In this document: piece after piece, positions 35,870 to 46,700 of the stretch | How positions within the stretch are numbered: the stretch's first letter is position 1 | Layout: each line of letters begins with the position of its first letter | Source of the DNA: Chloracidobacterium sp. | Lineage (GTDB): Bacteria; Acidobacteriota; Blastocatellia; Pyrinomonadales; Pyrinomonadaceae | NCBI GenBank assembly: GCA_016720705.1 | Contig: JADKKB010000007.1 | Span: forward strand, 1,178,001-1,242,000 | DNA length: 64,000 nucleotides | Direction of reading: 5' to 3' | Position numbers and translations under genes: made by a program | Notes under the pieces: generated by a model | Database searches by the model: none | What the model was told of the DNA's origin: nothing | What the model saw: only the letters and a program-made list of their open reading frames with translations

Positions 35870-37072
35870 ATGAACTTCGATCAACAGGCTAGTGTCGAAT
35901 CTCAACTGACACTCCCTGACCTCCTTAAAAAACTCACAGACCTCGGCGGATCGGACCTCCACCTGTCCACCAACTCAGCCCCGCAGGTCCGAGTCCACGG
36001 TCATCTTTCACCGCTGCCGGGCATTCCTGCAATGTCCGCAGGAGAAACAAAACGGCTTGCATATTCGGTTTTGACCGACGCACAAAAGCATCGTTTTGAA
36101 GAGAATCTTGAACTGGACTTTTCCTTCGGTCTCAAAGGTATGTCACGGTTTCGTGCCAATCTTTTCAACCAAAAGGGTGCGGTTGGTGCGGTGTTTCGTG
36201 CGATCCCGTATGAGATCAAGACATTCGAGGCCCTAGGTCTGCCACAGGTCATCTCGGACCTATGCAAAAAGCCGCGTGGTCTGATCTTGGTCACGGGGCC
36301 CACAGGCTCCGGTAAATCGACTACGCTTGCGTCAATGGTCGACAAGATCAATATCGAGCGTCACGATCACATCTTGACGATCGAGGATCCGATCGAATTT
36401 CTACACAACCACAAGAACTGTGTCGTGAATCAACGCGAAGTCGCGGCGGACACGCATTCGTTTGGTGCTGCCCTCCGGACCGCCCTTCGTCAGGACCCGG
36501 ATGTGGTGCTTGTCGGCGAAATGCGAGACCTCGAAACGATCGAGATGGCTCTCAGAATCGCCGAAACCGGCCATCTGACGTTTGCCACATTGCATACGAA
36601 CTCGGCCTACTCGACCATTAACCGTATTATCGACGTCTTTCCCGCCGGCCAACAGTCCCAGGTACGGACCCAGTTATCGCTCGTACTCGAAGGCATAATG
36701 TGTCAGACGCTCTTGCCCAAAGCGTCAGGTGACGGCCGGGCGATGGCTCTGGAAATTCTCGTGCCCAATGCAGCCATTCGAAACCTCATCCGCGAGGACA
36801 AGATCCACCAGATCTACTCAATGATGCAGACCGGTCAGGATAAGTTCGGAATGCAGACGTTCAACCAAGCGCTCGCAACGCTCTTCCATAAGAAGCAGAT
36901 CACTCTCGAAGTTGCGATGCAGCGGTCGTCGAACGCGGACGAACTGAGAGAACTGATCGAACGCGGATCGGGTCTGAACGACTCTTATGGCGGCAGCGGC
37001 CGCCCGTTAACTCGGCCCGCGGGCGGCAGTCCGTACGCACAAGCAAGAAATATCGGCGAGCGACCCCGCTAG
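35870..37072 (+). CDS. pilT: Type IV pilus retraction ATPase PilT
   Basis: The product is 400 aa. An N-terminal PAS-like domain (LTDLGGSDLHLSTNSAPQVRV in part) precedes the ATPase with Walker A GPTGSGKS near residue 143, Asp box TIEDPIEF, Walker B VGEMRDLETI and His box ATLHTNSAYSTINRIIDVFP in part. The AIRNLIREDKIHQIYSMMQTG region (part) is the PilT-specific C-terminal motif. PilT depolymerises the pilus, driving twitching motility and DNA uptake. The tail after residue 365 is Gly/Pro-rich and probably disordered. It lies between the basic-protein gene and pilC. Confidence 0.95.
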   Translation: MNFDQQASVESQLTLPDLLKKLTDLGGSDLHLSTNSAPQVRVHGHLSPLPGIPAMSAGETKRLAYSVLTDAQKHRFEENLELDFSFGLKGMSRFRANLFNQKGAVGAVFRAIPYEIKTFEALGLPQVISDLCKKPRGLILVTGPTGSGKSTTLASMVDKINIERHDHILTIEDPIEFLHNHKNCVVNQREVAADTHSFGAALRTALRQDPDVVLVGEMRDLETIEMALRIAETGHLTFATLHTNSAYSTINRIIDVFPAGQQSQVRTQLSLVLEGIMCQTLLPKASGDGRAMALEILVPNAAIRNLIREDKIHQIYSMMQTGQDKFGMQTFNQALATLFHKKQITLEVAMQRSSNADELRELIERGSGLNDSYGGSGRPLTRPAGGSPYAQARNIGERPR

Positions 37073-37105
37073 TCGCATAACGATCAATAGGAGCTAATTA
37101 AAGCC

Positions 37106-38338
37106 ATGCCAACATTTGCATTTAAGGGCAGAAATCGCCTCAACGAACTAGTCACCGGCGAACGCGAGGCCGCTACACAGGATGAACTGCGGGCGCTATT
37201 GCGACGTGAGCAGATCGTGATGACGCAAGCCTCAGAAAAGGGGCGCGAAATATCGATCCCCAAGCTCGGCACAAGGAAAAAGGTCAAGGCTAAGGAACTC
37301 GCGGTATTCACCCGACAGTTCTCAGTAATGATCGACGCCGGATTGCCGCTTGTGCAGTGTTTGGACATTTTGGCCGAACAGCAGCTCAACGCATTTTTCA
37401 AGGATGTGCTTCGGCAGGTGAGACAGAGCGTCGAAGAAGGTTCGACACTCTTTGCCGCTTTGCAAAAGCATCCGAAAGTCTTTGATAGCCTGTTCACCCA
37501 TATGGTCGAGGCCGGTGAAACCGGTGGTGTGCTGGATCTGATCCTGCAGCGTCTGGCAACACTGATCGAAAAGGTGGTCAAACTTAAACGCAGTATCGTT
37601 TCAGCGTCAATTTACCCCGCCGCCGTCATAACGGTCGCAATCGGAGCCATCGCGATCATTATGATCGTCGTCATTCCGCAGTTCGAGCAGATCTTCCTCG
37701 GCCTCTTGGGGCCCGGCGAAGCACTTCCGTTACCGACCAGGATCGTTATGTCGATCTCAGGATTCATCGCCGGATGGGGCGGACTGACAACGCTGGTCGT
37801 TTTGATCGCATCGGGAATCGGGATCAGCACCTATTACAAGACGCCAAAGGGACGCTGGCAGATCGATGCTTTATTGCTCAAAACACCTATCTTCGGTAGC
37901 ATCCTTCGCAAGGTCGGGGTTGCTCGCTTTTCCCGTATCCTTTCAACACTGCTTTCGTCAGGTGTGCCGATCCTGCAATCACTCGACATTACGGCTAAAA
38001 CCGCCGGCAACGTCATTATCGAGGACGCTATCCTTAAGGTTCGGGCCGGTGTCGAGCGCGGAGAGAACTTTGTCGATCCACTTAAGGCAACTAATGTATT
38101 CCCTCATATGGTCGGGCAGATGATCGGTGTTGGTGAACAGACCGGTGCCCTCGACGCGATGCTAGGTAAGATCGCCGACTTTTATGAAGAAGAGGTCGAT
38201 ACCGCTATCGCCGATCTACTCGGCTTGATGGAACCCGTCCTGATCGCATTTCTTGGCGTGACCATCGGCGGAATCGTTATCTCGATGTACTTACCGCTGT
38301 TTTCGCTTATTGGCAAACTTGCCGGAGGCGCAAAATAA
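37106..38338 (+). CDS. pilC: Type IV pilus inner-membrane platform protein PilC
   Basis: The product is 410 aa with two T2SSF domains (about residues 70-195 and 275-400) and three long hydrophobic segments near 170-195, 220-245 and 375-400. Characteristic pieces are LAVFTRQFSVMIDAGLPLVQ, HMVEAGETGGVLD and the matching second-half VGEQTGALDAMLGKIADFYE. PilC is the platform on which PilB and PilT act. GGAG lies 11 bases before the ATG. It is the last gene of the operon; a terminator follows 155 bases later. No minor pilin or secretin gene is present in the window. Confidence 0.94.
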   Translation: MPTFAFKGRNRLNELVTGEREAATQDELRALLRREQIVMTQASEKGREISIPKLGTRKKVKAKELAVFTRQFSVMIDAGLPLVQCLDILAEQQLNAFFKDVLRQVRQSVEEGSTLFAALQKHPKVFDSLFTHMVEAGETGGVLDLILQRLATLIEKVVKLKRSIVSASIYPAAVITVAIGAIAIIMIVVIPQFEQIFLGLLGPGEALPLPTRIVMSISGFIAGWGGLTTLVVLIASGIGISTYYKTPKGRWQIDALLLKTPIFGSILRKVGVARFSRILSTLLSSGVPILQSLDITAKTAGNVIIEDAILKVRAGVERGENFVDPLKATNVFPHMVGQMIGVGEQTGALDAMLGKIADFYEEEVDTAIADLLGLMEPVLIAFLGVTIGGIVISMYLPLFSLIGKLAGGAK

Positions 38339-38492
38339 CGGCATCGATCCACAGGGTCGAATAAGTCAATTGGTCGCAGCAGGCTCATCCTTAAATTCAA
38401 AAGGATGGCGCGTCAATAGACTTCCTGCCAAAAATATAGGAACAGCGTTTGAATTTCCGCAACTATAAGTTGCCTTTCATAGTCCATTCAAT

Positions 38493-38531
38493 GCCGCCCG
38501 ATAGCAAGACTATCGGACGGCTTATTTTGTC
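38493..38531 (+). terminator. Intrinsic terminator after the pil operon
   Basis: GCCGCCCGATAG and CTATCGGACGGC arms (12 bases, one mismatch) flank a 5-base loop, followed by TTATTTTGTCTT. The remaining bases of the 298-base gap between pilC and the next gene hold no other recognisable feature. Confidence 0.8.
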
Positions 38532-38636
38532 TTACCGACCAACTATGTAGTGTCGAAACTGTTGCACAAGCCTACGATTTTGAACTGATCCGTGTTATCG
38601 TGACCAAAATAACTTGGTTACGGAGAGTTCGATTTG

Positions 38637-41147
38637 ATGTATAAATGTTTCGGCCGCCTGGGGCAGAGCGGGAGTGATTTGGTGTTGTGGGTTTTGCTCA
38701 CCGCGTTTGGGTTATTTCTGCTGGCAAGCCCACCGGATATTGCTGCGCAGGATGGGGCGGTAAATGAGGGTATCACGATCAATACCGCCGCGAAATTTGA
38801 TGTCTCACCGCCGCTAAGGTCGATCAAACCGGATGTTTCGACCAAGGTCAAAAAGGCTGATGACGATAAAGGTGCCGATGGCCCGGTCAACGACACTCGA
38901 CACACTCCTGATCGGGCTTTGCAGTCGGCACTTGGAGTGGGTGTATTTAGTTCACCCGAACTCATCCCGCCGCCCCTCGCGAACTTTGCCGGTATGGGCG
39001 GTAATGGCAGTACGCCGCCGGATCCTAACGGTGATATAGGCCCCAATCACTATATTCAGACGGTTAACGCCCGTTTTCAGATATTTAACCGAGCGGGCGT
39101 ATCTATGTTTGGACCTTCGAATATCAATACGCTATTTGCGGGATTTGGCGGCCCTTGCCAGACCGAAAATGCGGGCGATCCCGTCGTCTTGTACGACCAA
39201 CTCGCTGACCGTTGGCTGATCAGTCAGTTTTCTGATTCTAACGGGCCGTTCTTCAATTGTGTGGCGATCTCGACCACCGCTGACCCGCTTGGTACGTACT
39301 ATCGTTACGCATTTGAAACACCGACCTTTCCCGACTATCCCAAGTACGGCGTGTGGCCTAACGCCTATTTGCTCAACACGCGTGAGAGCGGTTTACTCGG
39401 CGTTATGGCTCTCGAGCGATCTGAGATGATCGCGGGAAATCCGCTTGCCAGATTCGCACGAAGCACGGTGAATCAGGGCGCCTCGGGCCCGAACGGACTT
39501 TTGCCGGTCGATATGGACGGCTTTGCATTGCCGCCGGCCGGCAGCCCGGCGTATTTTGTCGGCAGTTCTGACGATGGTGCCGGTGCAGCATCGGACGCTC
39601 TCTTGCTTTATAAATTTGATGTTAACTGGGCAAGCCCCGTAAAATCCGTGTTGACTGGGCCGATCATTTTGAATTCGGCGCCATTTGACACGATCTTTCC
39701 GTGTTCGCCGACCTCGCGAACCTGTATCCCTCAACCGGACACCACGGTCCGGTTGGACATTCTCTCGTACCGTCAACGGCCTACATTTCGTTTGGCGTAC
39801 CGTAATTTCGGCACCCACGAATCGCTGGTAACATTGCAATCCGTTGAAGCAAGTACCGGTATGTCCGGATTGCGTTGGTGGGAAATACGAAGTCCGAATG
39901 AAAACCCCATTATCTTTCAAGAAGGCACGTTTGGCCCGGGCACGACGGATGGGATCCATCGATGGATGGGGAGCATTGCGATGGATCGCAAGGGCAATAT
40001 GGGAATGGGGTACAGCGTTTCGAACGGTAATATTGTCGGACAAGGCGAGGTCTACCCCGGCATTCGCTATACCGGGCGTCTTGTAACGGATCCGCTTGGA
40101 ATGATGCCGCAGGGAGAGGGCGTAATCGTTAACGGTGGCGGTTCTCAAACGAGTTCGGGAAATCGTTGGGGTGACTACACGTCGATGAATGTCGACCCTA
40201 AAGATGACTGCACGTTTTGGTACACAAATGAGTATTACGCGGCGACCTCGTCAACGGGCTACGCGACGAGGGTCGGCACATTTGTGTTTCCGGGGTGCAG
40301 GGCAACCCGAAACCCGATAGCTGATTTTGATGGAGACAGCAAGACCGATCTTTCGATCTTTCGGCCAGGCCCGGGTGAATGGTGGTATCAACGAAGCGGC
40401 GATCAGAGCACCGGTGCGGCGCAGTTTGGAGCATCGACCGATAAGATCGTCCCGTTTGACTATACCGGCGATGGTAAGGCTGACCTCGCATTCTTCCGGC
40501 CATCGACGGGTTATTGGTTTATCCTTAGAAGCGAAGATTTCTCGTTTTTTGCGTTTCCCTTCGGCGTTGGGACAGACATACCGGTTCCCGGCGATTATGA
40601 CGGCGACAGCAAGGCGGACGCAGCGGTCTTTCGACCTTCGACCGCAACCTGGTATATCAATAGGTCTTCGGGCGGTACGACGATCCAGCAATTTGGTGTA
40701 GATACCGATTTACCGGTTCCGGCGGATTACGATGGTGACTCGCTCACTGATATCGGAGTGTATCGACCAACCGGTGCAAATGGAGCCGAATGGTGGATCC
40801 TGCGCAGTGCGGGCGGCACCTATGTCACCCAGTTCGGTGCGTCAACTGATAAAGCTGTTCCCGGTGATTACACGGGCGACGGTAAGGCCGATGTTGCCTA
40901 TTGGCGCCCGTCAAACGGCACTTGGTATGTGCTACGTAGCGAAGATCAAACCTTTTTTGCGTTTCCATTCGGCGGCAGTTCGGATATTCCCGCTCCCGGC
41001 GACTACGACGGTGACGGCAAGATCGATGGGGCGGTATTCCGGCCGTCCAACTCGACCTGGTATGTAGATCGATCGTCTGCCGGTACGCTGATCCAGCAAT
41101 TTGGCCAAGCCGGCGACCAACCGGTGCCTAATGCATACGTGCGGTAG
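38637..41147 (+). CDS. Secreted FG-GAP/VCBS-repeat protein
   Basis: The product is 836 aa. A signal sequence lies at about residues 12-38 (LVLWVLLTAFGLFLLAS..AAQ). Residues about 90-560 form a large extracellular domain of unknown fold (PPDPNGDIGPNHYIQTVNAR in part, then a DRWLISQF strand and SGNRWGDYTSM). The C-terminal 270 residues hold six repeats of about 46 residues, each with a calcium-loop motif D-[FY]-[DT]-G-D followed by an FRPS/TWY signature, as in VCBS/FG-GAP integrin-like propellers. The six repeats fall into two triplets of alternating types. Such proteins are common surface or secreted proteins in Acidobacteriota; the function is unknown. The ATG at 38637 follows a TTG. Confidence 0.85.
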   Translation: MYKCFGRLGQSGSDLVLWVLLTAFGLFLLASPPDIAAQDGAVNEGITINTAAKFDVSPPLRSIKPDVSTKVKKADDDKGADGPVNDTRHTPDRALQSALGVGVFSSPELIPPPLANFAGMGGNGSTPPDPNGDIGPNHYIQTVNARFQIFNRAGVSMFGPSNINTLFAGFGGPCQTENAGDPVVLYDQLADRWLISQFSDSNGPFFNCVAISTTADPLGTYYRYAFETPTFPDYPKYGVWPNAYLLNTRESGLLGVMALERSEMIAGNPLARFARSTVNQGASGPNGLLPVDMDGFALPPAGSPAYFVGSSDDGAGAASDALLLYKFDVNWASPVKSVLTGPIILNSAPFDTIFPCSPTSRTCIPQPDTTVRLDILSYRQRPTFRLAYRNFGTHESLVTLQSVEASTGMSGLRWWEIRSPNENPIIFQEGTFGPGTTDGIHRWMGSIAMDRKGNMGMGYSVSNGNIVGQGEVYPGIRYTGRLVTDPLGMMPQGEGVIVNGGGSQTSSGNRWGDYTSMNVDPKDDCTFWYTNEYYAATSSTGYATRVGTFVFPGCRATRNPIADFDGDSKTDLSIFRPGPGEWWYQRSGDQSTGAAQFGASTDKIVPFDYTGDGKADLAFFRPSTGYWFILRSEDFSFFAFPFGVGTDIPVPGDYDGDSKADAAVFRPSTATWYINRSSGGTTIQQFGVDTDLPVPADYDGDSLTDIGVYRPTGANGAEWWILRSAGGTYVTQFGASTDKAVPGDYTGDGKADVAYWRPSNGTWYVLRSEDQTFFAFPFGGSSDIPAPGDYDGDGKIDGAVFRPSNSTWYVDRSSAGTLIQQFGQAGDQPVPNAYVR
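40323..41147 (+). repeat. Internal VCBS repeats arranged as a duplicated triplet
   Basis: Six coding repeats of about 138 bases encode the D-x-D/T-G-D loops. Types run A-B-C-A-B-C: A has QFGASTDK, B has FFAFPFG, C has [T/L]IQQFG. The higher-order unit of about 405 bases is therefore repeated once (40323-40727 and 40728-41147). Confidence 0.8.
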
Positions 41148-41155
41148 GCCTGGTG

Positions 41156-41188
41156 CAAAAAAACGCGGCCGGTTTACGAACCGGCCGC
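41156..41188 (-). terminator. Intrinsic terminator of the lytic transglycosylase gene
   Basis: Perfect 10-base arms GCGGCCGGTT/AACCGGCCGC with a 4-base loop lie at 41165-41188. On the minus strand they are followed by GTTTTTTTG. The stem is 99 bases beyond the stop of the minus-strand gene and may also stop the VCBS gene transcript. Confidence 0.8.
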
Positions 41189-41286
41189 ACGCCTCGATGG
41201 ACTAATGGAGAAGAGACTAGCTCGGTGGGAAGCGTTTTTGAGGCCGACTCGCGGGGCTGACGGGTACGGCCTCAAATCTTAAAATC

Positions 41287-42144
41287 CTATTGATTCACCA
41301 ACCTCATACGACCATCTGCTAATCGAATGGTTATCGCATTTGGCTCATATACTGCGAGCGGGCGAGCATCTTTCTTTTCAAGCTTTACAGCAGTCTCGTT
41401 ATTTACGCGTTTTGCGGATCTTACATACGAGGGATTGGTGATCGAGCTGTATCGTGCTGAAATTCGCCGCACATATTCACGCGTTTCAGTATATGGAGGA
41501 ATGGAGTTGCCATACTTCATAACAGCTCCCTCGCCTGCGTTGTAGCCCGCAAGAGCAAGATTTACATCTTGGCCGAACATATTTAGCAACATTCGCATAT
41601 ACTTCACGCCGCCTTCGATGTTTTGTTTCGGATCGTAGATATTTGTGACACCAAGTCGGCGTGCCGTTGCCGGCATAAGCTGCATTAGGCCGCTTGCGCC
41701 TTTATACGATGTAGCCTTTAACTTAAACGATGATTCCTGATGCATTTGTGCGTAGATCAAGAGCGGGTCGATGTTATATCGCCGGCTCGAATCGACAATA
41801 AACGCATCGATCACGGCGTCGCCCGTAGTGAATCCTTTCATACTTGAACCCGCCGCCATCATTAGCCGCGTTACCTCTGCCGAGTAGACCGATTCACGCT
41901 GTGCGAGGCCGTCGCCGGCGTTCATCTTTGATTTGCCGGTCACCACGACCTGAGCAGTCTTCTGTACGAGCTTTTTTCCTTTCGCTGATTGTCTAGCAAG
42001 CGGTACGATAACCGGAGGTGTCGGCCGATAAACCTCAACGCCTTTTGCTGTATCAAAATTGTCGAAAAAGCGGGGACGCTGTTGAGCAACTGCCGAGACG
42101 CTGAGGAGGAGGATTGTGGTTAGGATCAGGTGAGACTTTTTCAT
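41287..42144 (-). CDS. Periplasmic lytic transglycosylase (SLT domain)
   Basis: The product is 285 aa with a signal peptide (MKKSHLILTTILLLSVSAVA, cleavage before QQ). A linker of about 80 residues leads to a family 1 SLT domain (about 115-235). The catalytic glutamate is in QMHQESSFK, followed by GASGLMQLMPATARRLGV in part and NLALAGYNAGEGAV. It cleaves the glycan strands of peptidoglycan to anhydro-MurNAc ends. The ATG at 42144 was chosen because it opens the signal peptide; a frame to 42180 exists. The last 45 residues are a basic extension. It is divergent from the PRC-MgtE_N-CBS gene. Confidence 0.93.
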   Translation of the reverse strand: MKKSHLILTTILLLSVSAVAQQRPRFFDNFDTAKGVEVYRPTPPVIVPLARQSAKGKKLVQKTAQVVVTGKSKMNAGDGLAQRESVYSAEVTRLMMAAGSSMKGFTTGDAVIDAFIVDSSRRYNIDPLLIYAQMHQESSFKLKATSYKGASGLMQLMPATARRLGVTNIYDPKQNIEGGVKYMRMLLNMFGQDVNLALAGYNAGEGAVMKYGNSIPPYTETREYVRRISARYSSITNPSYVRSAKRVNNETAVKLEKKDARPLAVYEPNAITIRLADGRMRLVNQ

Positions 42145-42366
42145 TTTGGTTGGTTTGTAAGGGGTAGAGAGATTGAGCAAACCTGAACGGTCTTTCGCCT
42201 CTCCATTTATTAAAAAGAATTAAGCCCGATTGGTTTCCACATTTTTGTGTAAGTTTTAACTATGTTTTGCAATTAAATTTCCGAGTAACTCCGATTTTTG
42301 TGTTTCTCGGTACTCACAAGTAGATTTCGGTTTCAGCCTGTGGCAAATCTGGGCTATCTTTTACTT

Positions 42367-43614
42367 ATGCTTTACGTATCGCAGATCATCAATCGACCTA
42401 TCTTCGATGCCCGCAATGAAAAGATCGCGGTCATTAAGGACGTGATCGTGCAATACGGACGTGAAGATTATCCTCCGGTGATCGGTTTTGTCGCCAGGTA
42501 TCGACGTCGCAATTTCTTTATGCCGCGGCGTGATGTTTCTGAACTTGGAATTGGCGGAGCCAAAATGCGTTCGTCGATCCTCGACCTTAATCCGTTTGTC
42601 CGGCGTGACGGCGAGGTGCTGCTGCGTAAAGACGTGCTCGACAACCAACTCATAGATGTCGATGGAAAACGGGTGGTGAGAGTGAATGACGTGCAGATAA
42701 TCCAGGCCGGTACGATGTGGCGGGTGTCCGGTGCTGACGTCAGCCTGCAGGGGTTTCTTCGCCGATTGATGCCAAAGGGGTTTTACGGAAGCGATCGAGC
42801 GGTCGAAGTCATCGACTGGGCCGACGTTGGCTATCTCGCGACCGATACCGCCACAGTGACGGTCCAGCTAAAGTCATCGAAAGATAAACTCTCCCGACTG
42901 CATCCGGTCGAGATCGCCCAGCTTGCTGAGACGCTCTCCCCGATCCACCGCACGGAGGTTGTCGAAAGCCTCGATGATGAGATCGCGGCCGACACACTGG
43001 AAGAAATGTCGACTGAGACTCAAGCGCAAATTCTCGAGGATATGGACGAGGAACGTGCTGCCGATATTCTCGAAGAGATGTCCCCGGATGACGCTGTCGA
43101 CGTCCTCGATGAAATGGATGATGAAAAGGCCCAAGAACTCTTCGACCTGATGGAAGATGATGAAAAGGCGGATGTGGCCGAACTTATGCATTTTGATCAC
43201 GACACGGCCGGCGGCCTTATGACCACTGAGTTTGTGGTATTTCCGAAGAAATTCACCGTCGGCGAGACGATCCGCTCACTCCGTGAGATGGCCGAAACGC
43301 CCAATATGATCTACTACCTCTATGTTGTCGAGGAGGTCGGGTCGTGGAAATTGTCCGGGCTCATATCGCTCAGGTCGCTGATACTGGCCGAGCCGACATT
43401 TACCCTCCGCGAGGTTATGCGGAGTGAATTTCGTTTTGCGCATCCCTCGGATTCAGCGACTGATGTCGCACAAATAATTTCCGAATATAATTTGCTGGCA
43501 CTACCTGTAGTTGATGATGAAGGTGATATTGCCGGGATCGTCACGGTCGACGATGCGATGGAGATATTATTGCCTAAGAATTTTCAACGGCGGCTTCCAC
43601 GGTTGTTTGGTTAA
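42367..43614 (+). CDS. Soluble PRC-barrel / MgtE_N / CBS-pair protein without transporter domain
   Basis: The product is 415 aa and has no transmembrane helix. The first about 150 residues look like PRC-barrel modules (IINRPIFDARNEKIAVIKDV in part, DVDGKRVVRVNDV). Residues about 180-290 match the superhelical MgtE N-terminal domain with its acidic repeats (LEEMSTETQAQILEDMDEER in part, AADILEEMSPDDAVDVLDEM in part). A CBS pair follows (TTEFVVFPKKFTVGETI in part; MRSEFRFAHPSDSATDVAQI in part). In MgtE these domains sense cytosolic Mg2+ and gate the channel, but the membrane domain is absent. It could regulate a separate Mg/Mn transporter. The ATG at 42367 is preferred over a TTG at 42298. Confidence 0.85.
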   Translation: MLYVSQIINRPIFDARNEKIAVIKDVIVQYGREDYPPVIGFVARYRRRNFFMPRRDVSELGIGGAKMRSSILDLNPFVRRDGEVLLRKDVLDNQLIDVDGKRVVRVNDVQIIQAGTMWRVSGADVSLQGFLRRLMPKGFYGSDRAVEVIDWADVGYLATDTATVTVQLKSSKDKLSRLHPVEIAQLAETLSPIHRTEVVESLDDEIAADTLEEMSTETQAQILEDMDEERAADILEEMSPDDAVDVLDEMDDEKAQELFDLMEDDEKADVAELMHFDHDTAGGLMTTEFVVFPKKFTVGETIRSLREMAETPNMIYYLYVVEEVGSWKLSGLISLRSLILAEPTFTLREVMRSEFRFAHPSDSATDVAQIISEYNLLALPVVDDEGDIAGIVTVDDAMEILLPKNFQRRLPRLFG

Positions 43615-43724
43615 GCTGACCGATAAATTATGACTTTTTAAGGATGCGACTAAATAAATTAGTTTTCGAAAACATAAGTCGTGCGACACCCTGTCTGTTC
43701 ACTTATCTACGAGGAGTTCTAACC

Positions 43725-46700
43725 GTGCTAAATCTGCGTTTTCTATTATCACCACTTGTTCTAGTTCCTTTGATCGCGTCGTCGTCACAGGCGCAGATCC
43801 CGGTTGCATCAGCAACGCCGACAGCGGTCGCGACCCAGACGCCCACTCCTGATCCGATGGCCGCGTCGGTCTTTTCCGGTTTGAAATTTCGACCGATCGG
43901 TCCGGCCGTCACTTCCGGTCGAGTAATTGCCTTTGCCGTTGATCCGGGCGACCGCTCGAAATACTATGTGGCCGTCGCGTCCGGCGGTGTGTGGAAGACT
44001 GTTAATAGTGGAACGACGTGGTCTCCGGTCTTCGAGAACGAAGGTGCATTTTCGATCGGTGCTATAACACTTGACCCGAAAAATCCGTCTACCGTCTGGG
44101 TCGGGACCGGCGAGCGCAATAGTCAACGAAGCGTTGCGTACGGTGACGGGGTATATCGCTCAGATGATGGCGGCAAGAATTGGAAAAATGTTGGCCTAAA
44201 AACTTCGGAACACATTGGGCGAATAGCCATCGATCCTCGCGATAGCAATATCGTATTTGTCGCGGCCCAAGGACCGCTCTGGTCGGCAGGCGGCGAGCGC
44301 GGCCTTTACAAGACGATCGATGGTGGCAAGAGTTGGAAACCGGTGATCGCGATCAGCGAGAATACGGGCGTCACGGACGTGGTGATCGATCCATCGAACC
44401 CGGACACAATGTACGCAGCGTCGTGGCAGCGGAGGCGGCATTTTTACACCCTGATAAACGGTGGCCCGGAGAGTGCAGTATATAAGTCGACCGATGGCGG
44501 CAACACCTGGACAAAACAGCGTTCCGGCCTCCCGCCGGGCGATCTAGGCCGCATTGGCCTTGCGATTTCGCCGGCAAATAACAGTGTGGTTTACGCGACC
44601 GTCGAGGCTGGCGGCAATCTCAGCGGTGTTTTTAGATCAAATGACCGCGGAGCGACGTGGGATCGAACCAGTTCGTCTATTGCTCAAGGGATGTACTATG
44701 GACAGATAGTTGCGGACCCGAAGAATGTCGACCGCATTTACATACCAAATGTCATTTTGCAGGTCTCGGATGACGCCGGGCGCACACAGCGCCCGCTTGG
44801 TGAGAGACTGAAGCACGTCGACAACCACGCCATTTGGATTGATCCGAATAATACTGATTTCATCCTGGTCGGATGTGACGGCGGAGTTTACGAGAGCTTT
44901 GATAAAGGCTCAAACTGGAATTTCAAGGCGAATTTGCCGGTCGCTCAATTTTACGACATCACAACAGATAACGACCTGCCCTTTTACAATGTATACGGCG
45001 GCACGCAGGACAATAATTCGCTCGGTGGCCCCGCCAAGACCCGAAATACTGCCGGTATCGTAAATTCGGATTGGATCGCCACCAATGGCGGCGACGGTTT
45101 TCAATCGCGAGTAGACCCTCTCGACCCGAATATTATCTACGCCGAAAGTCAAAATGGCGGCCTCGTGCGCTTTGACAAGCGAACCGGCGAACGCGTAGGT
45201 ATCGCGCCGATCGAGGGTAAAGATATCGAATCTCAGAGGTACAACTGGGATTCACCTATTATGATCAGTCCGCATCTGAACACTCGGCTTTATTTCGCGG
45301 GCCATAAACTCTATAAGTCAGACAATCGAGGCGACGATTGGAAGGCGATCAGTGGCGATCTTTCACGCGGCCTCGACCGCAACACACTTCCCGTGATGGG
45401 AAAGGTCTGGGGGCCGGACGCGATCGCAAAAAATCAATCCACCGCGCTTTACGGCAATGCCTCGGCACTTTCCGAATCACCTAAGAAACAAGGATTGATC
45501 TATGTCGGGACGGACGATGGCCTGATTCGGATCACCGAAAATGACGGTCAATCCTGGCGTAAGGTCGACAAGATCGCCGGCGTTCCCGAGAATAGCTATG
45601 TGGCCCGCGTTCTAGCGTCGCAGCACGCTGCCGAAACGGTTTACGCCTTGTACAACAATCATCAGAATGGTGATTTCAGGCCCTATGTTGTCAAGAGTAT
45701 CGATGCCGGTAAGACGTGGACAGCGATCAACGGTAATCTGCCGGAGCGCGGATCGGTATATTCGATCGCCGAGGATCATATCAACTCAAACCTTCTCTTT
45801 GTCGGAACCGAATTTGGTGTATTTTTTACAACTGATGGAGGCGCAAAATGGATCCAGATGAAGGGCGGATTGCCAACGATCGCGGTGCGCGATATTGCGA
45901 TCCAGCGGACCGAAAACGACCTCGTGTTGGCTACATTTGGCCGCGGGATCTATATTCTGGACAATTATTCCGCATTGCGTTCGATCGATAGAAAGACCGT
46001 AGATCAAGCGTCGGTATTATTTCCGGTAAAGGACGCTCTGATGTTCGTCAGGTCGAGTGCCTCGCTATCAAGTTCGCTGGGTGCGTCATATTACACCGCT
46101 CCCAATCCGGCATACGGAGCCACATTTGTCTATTACCTAAGGGACGCTCCGAAAACATTCAAACAAAAGCGGCAAGAAGCTGAGCGTAACGCCGAGAAGA
46201 AAAAAGAGCCGATCAAATACCCATCGATCGCTGAGTTGCGTGCCGAAGCCGAAGAAGAATCGCCGACGATGATATTTACGATCACCAACGCCGAGGGTGA
46301 GATAGTCCGCCGTATCACGTCGCCGGCATCGCAAGGCGTGCAGAGAGCCGTCTGGGATATGCGATACACAGCACCGTCGATCTCCGCGGCACCGCCGCAA
46401 CTACCGGCGGGAGTAACGCTGCCCGAGGGGTTCACTCCAGGGCCGCAGGGCCCACTCGTGATGCCGGGAAGGTTCACTGTTTCGATGGCGATGCGAGTAA
46501 ATGGGGTCGTAACCTCGTTACCCGGCAGTCAATCCTTCAACGTGACGGTCGAGGGTAAAGAAAAGATCACGGATGCGGAGCGAGTACTCTTGGCTGAATT
46601 TCAACGCAAAGTTGTTAAGCTACAGCGTGCGGTAAGCGGTGCTGCTGATGCCGCAAGTTCCGCGAAAACAAGGATAGCACTGCTCCGAAGAGCAGCCTTA

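Noticed and set aside
39393..40148. 251-codon minus-strand frame inside the VCBS gene
   Set aside because: It is antisense to the secreted VCBS protein, with Arg/His-rich random composition and no motif.
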